Made by a program: the position numbers and the translations under genes
Notes under the pieces: generated by a model
The model's database searches: none
The model's input: the letters and a program-made list of their open reading frames with translations, nothing else
Told to the model about the DNA's origin: nothing
In this document: in pieces, positions 4,329-6,162 of the stretch
How the letters are laid out: each line of letters begins with the position of its first letter
Numbering within the stretch: the first letter of the stretch is position 1
Assembly: GCA_028718045.1 (NCBI GenBank)
Contig: JAQUMQ010000092.1
Coordinates: 1-6,162, forward strand
Source of the DNA: Actinomycetota bacterium
GTDB lineage: Bacteria > Actinomycetota > Humimicrobiia > Humimicrobiales > Humimicrobiaceae
Length of the DNA: 6,162 nt
Direction: 5' to 3'

Positions 4329-5633
4329 ATGTTTTTAGACGAAGCAAAAATAAATATAAAGGCAGGTAACGGAGGCTCGGGCAGCGTATCTTTTTTCCTT
4401 TTAAAAGACAGAGTAAAAAAAATAGCTTGTGGTGGTAATGGAGGAAAAGGAGGAGATATTATAATCGAAGCCAGTGCCAACTTAAGCACTTTGTATGGCT
4501 TTAAGTATAAAATACATTATAAAGCTCAAAACGGTCAGAGAGGATCTTCGAACAAGAAAGCAGGGAAAAGCGGAGAAGATCTTTTTATTAAAGTACCGCA
4601 AGGCACAATAATTAAAAATCAGAAAGGCGAAATTCTATTTGATCTCGATAAATCCGGAGATAAAGTTATCGTTGCCAAAGGCGGAAGAGGCGGAAGAGGA
4701 AATGCAAGCTTTGTATCTCAAAAGCTTAAATTTCCTTCATTTGCGGAAAAAGGCGAAGAAACTGAAAGTATGTGGATTAACCTCGAGCTTCAGCTTGTTG
4801 CTGATGTTGCTTTGGTTGGTTTCCCAAATGCAGGTAAATCATCGATTATAAGCATGATATCCAGAGCAAAACCAAAAATTGCCGATTATCCTTTTACTAC
4901 AACCACTCCAAATCTTGGAATGGTTTATCATGGAGACGAAAGTTTCGTTGTTGCCGATATTCCGGGACTGATAAAAGGCGCCCATATGGGAGTGGGACTT
5001 GGCGACAAATTTTTAAGACATATAATACGTACGATGGTAATAGTTTTTGTTTTGGATTGCCAACATTTGATCTCTAAAGAGAAGTCATTATCGGAAAGTT
5101 TTTTGGAATTAAGGGAAGAACTAAAGCTTTACAATGCCGATTTATATGACAGAAATTATATAATAGCCATCAATAAAATCGATCTTATTTCTGATAGAAA
5201 TATTTTGAATACCGAAGAAAAAAAACTTTTCGAATTTACAGACAAAGAAATAGTTCAGGTTTCCGCAAAAACCGGCGAAAATATAATCGAGCTCGTAAAA
5301 GTACTAAGCGAAAAAGTAAGGCTCGAAAGAAATATAAAAATGCAACAAAAGGAAAGCCTAAAATCAGATGAAAATATCAAGGTGTATGCTTTGGATGAAG
5401 ACAGCCTTAAAGAAGACGATATAAAAATAATAAAAAAGAAAGACGAATATTTTGTCGAAAACAGATATCTTGAGCGCATGATTTCGATGACCGATCTTGA
5501 TAATGAAGAAGCGCTTGAATATTTAAAGAATAGATTAAAAAAAATGGGCATTGGTGATAAACTAAAAAAAATGGGCATAAAAGAAGGCTCGACTGTTATC
5601 ATAGGCACACTTGTATTTAAATTGATCGATTAG
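4329..5633 (+). CDS. obg: Obg GTPase (ribosome assembly and stress GTPase)
   Basis: The 434-residue product is a complete Obg/CgtA GTPase, which binds the 50S subunit and acts in its late assembly and in stringent-response control. Domains in order: glycine-rich Obg fold (1-157); G domain with G1 GFPNAGKSS (164-172), G2 around TTTTPNLG (190-197), G3 DIPGL (210-214), G4 NKID (282-285) and G5 SAK (312-314); and a C-terminal OCT domain (about 354-434) as in Gram-positive Obg proteins. The Obg fold departs from the family at residues 22-36, where the usual FRREK..PKGGP block is replaced by FFLLKDRVKKIACGG at the same length. The start MFLDEAKI fits the family exactly, and a promoter -10 ends 9 nt before it, so the mRNA is probably leaderless. 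The gene is insulated from rpmA by a terminator. proB follows after 4 nt, so the two are likely co-transcribed. Confidence 0.97.
   Translation: MFLDEAKINIKAGNGGSGSVSFFLLKDRVKKIACGGNGGKGGDIIIEASANLSTLYGFKYKIHYKAQNGQRGSSNKKAGKSGEDLFIKVPQGTIIKNQKGEILFDLDKSGDKVIVAKGGRGGRGNASFVSQKLKFPSFAEKGEETESMWINLELQLVADVALVGFPNAGKSSIISMISRAKPKIADYPFTTTTPNLGMVYHGDESFVVADIPGLIKGAHMGVGLGDKFLRHIIRTMVIVFVLDCQHLISKEKSLSESFLELREELKLYNADLYDRNYIIAINKIDLISDRNILNTEEKKLFEFTDKEIVQVSAKTGENIIELVKVLSEKVRLERNIKMQQKESLKSDENIKVYALDEDSLKEDDIKIIKKKDEYFVENRYLERMISMTDLDNEEALEYLKNRLKKMGIGDKLKKMGIKEGSTVIIGTLVFKLID
5536..5578 (+). repeat. Two 16-nt direct repeats inside the obg OCT domain
   Basis: TAAAAAAAATGGGCAT occurs at 5536-5551 and 5563-5578, 27 nt apart and in frame. 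Each copy encodes LKKMGI (residues 403-408 and 412-417). The protein-level pseudo-repeat is normal for this part of OCT domains; the exact nucleotide match and the two runs of eight A are what stand out. Confidence 0.8.
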
Positions 5634-5637
5634 CCGA

Positions 5638-6162
5638 ATGGAAGATTTAAGAAAAAAATACCTAAAAAGAATAAAAAGAATTGTTGTTAAAATAGGTTCG
5701 AGCAGCTTGGCATCTCCGACAGGTGGGCTTGACATGGAAAATTTACAGAAATTTACGGGAGAGATATCTAAAATAAAAGACAATAATCTCGAAGTAATTA
5801 TTGTATCAAGCGGAGCTATCACTGCGGGGCTTAAATATTTGAATATCATCGATAAACCTAGGAAATATTCCATGCTTCAGGCAGTCGCCGCAGTAGGCCA
5901 ACATGATCTTATGAGAGTTTACAGTAGTTTTTTTTATAAAAACAATAAAAAGGTAGGGCAGATTCTCGTTACCCGCGAAGATACTTCCAAGAGAGCGCAA
6001 TACTTAAATATAAAAAACACCATTTTAAGCCTTATTGAGCTAAATGTGATTCCTATAATAAACGAGAATGACAGCGTGGCTCTTGACGAAATAAAATTTG
6101 GCGATAACGATACACTCGCGGCACTTATTTCGGGGCTTATTGAAGCAGATCTTCTTGTTATA
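5638..6162 (+). CDS. proB: Glutamate 5-kinase, N-terminal part, 3'-truncated by window edge
   Basis: The frame runs open from ATG 5638 to the last base, giving 175 residues of glutamate 5-kinase, which phosphorylates glutamate with ATP as the first step of proline synthesis in the cytoplasm. Family motifs of the amino-acid kinase fold are present: VVKIGSSSL (16-24), VSSGAITAGL (56-65), AAVGQ, the NENDSV block (142-147) and FGDNDTL (154-160). The missing part would include the end of the kinase domain and any PUA domain. The start lies 4 nt after the obg stop with no clear Shine-Dalgarno, so translation probably depends on ribosomes ending obg. obg-proB adjacency is common in Actinobacteria, where proA often follows; that cannot be seen here. 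Confidence 0.96.
   Translation, partial: MEDLRKKYLKRIKRIVVKIGSSSLASPTGGLDMENLQKFTGEISKIKDNNLEVIIVSSGAITAGLKYLNIIDKPRKYSMLQAVAAVGQHDLMRVYSSFFYKNNKKVGQILVTREDTSKRAQYLNIKNTILSLIELNVIPIINENDSVALDEIKFGDNDTLAALISGLIEADLLVI

Noticed and set aside
4639..4851. A 70-codon plus-strand frame within obg
   Set aside because: It overlaps the conserved Obg fold and G1 region in another frame, with no ribosome site and no recognisable protein.
5536..5578. Programmed frameshifting at the two runs of eight A in obg
   Set aside because: The zero frame gives a complete OCT domain to its natural end, so a shift would only truncate it; no stimulatory structure is evident.

Overview
The window looks like a stretch of housekeeping chromosome from an AT-rich bacterium. 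All genes lie on the + strand. There is no sign of a mobile element, CRISPR array, tRNA or rRNA. The gene order is: radical SAM protein, DUF2344 partner, RNase E/G, rplU, rpmA, obg, proB. This order resembles the actinobacterial rne-rplU-rpmA-obg-proB neighbourhood. Obg carries the C-terminal OCT domain. L27 begins directly at its mature N-terminus, and no prp/ysxB gene sits between rplU and rpmA, which argues against a typical Firmicute. A low-GC, probably uncultivated lineage near Actinomycetota is the best guess, but one window cannot settle it.

Region 1 (2-3253) looks like a single transcription unit. It holds the C-terminal part of a TIGR03960-type B12-binding/radical SAM protein (5' end outside the window), its DUF2344/TIGR03936 partner overlapping by 17 nt, and a full RNase E/G with S1, catalytic, zinc-link, KH-like and TRAM-like segments. 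Region 2 (3254-4004) begins with a 161-nt gap holding a plausible extended -10 promoter, followed by the ribosomal genes rplU (L21) and rpmA (L27). rplU has no ATG, GTG or TTG start: the conserved first position of L21 is an ATT codon, placed 6 nt after a perfect AGGAGG. Region 3 (4005-4328) is a 324-nt AT-rich noncoding stretch with a 17-bp tandem repeat, a 12-bp palindrome and a strong intrinsic terminator. A consensus extended -10 element follows only 9 nt before the obg start codon, so obg is predicted to have a leaderless mRNA. Region 4 (4329-6162) is obg followed 4 nt later by proB, which runs off the 3' end.

The genes cover ribosome parts and assembly (L21, L27, Obg), RNA processing (RNase E/G), a conserved radical SAM pair of unknown function, and the first step of proline synthesis (ProB). 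I found no new multi-gene system. The most unusual signals are in gene expression: an AUU-initiated ribosomal protein gene next to a probably leaderless obg.
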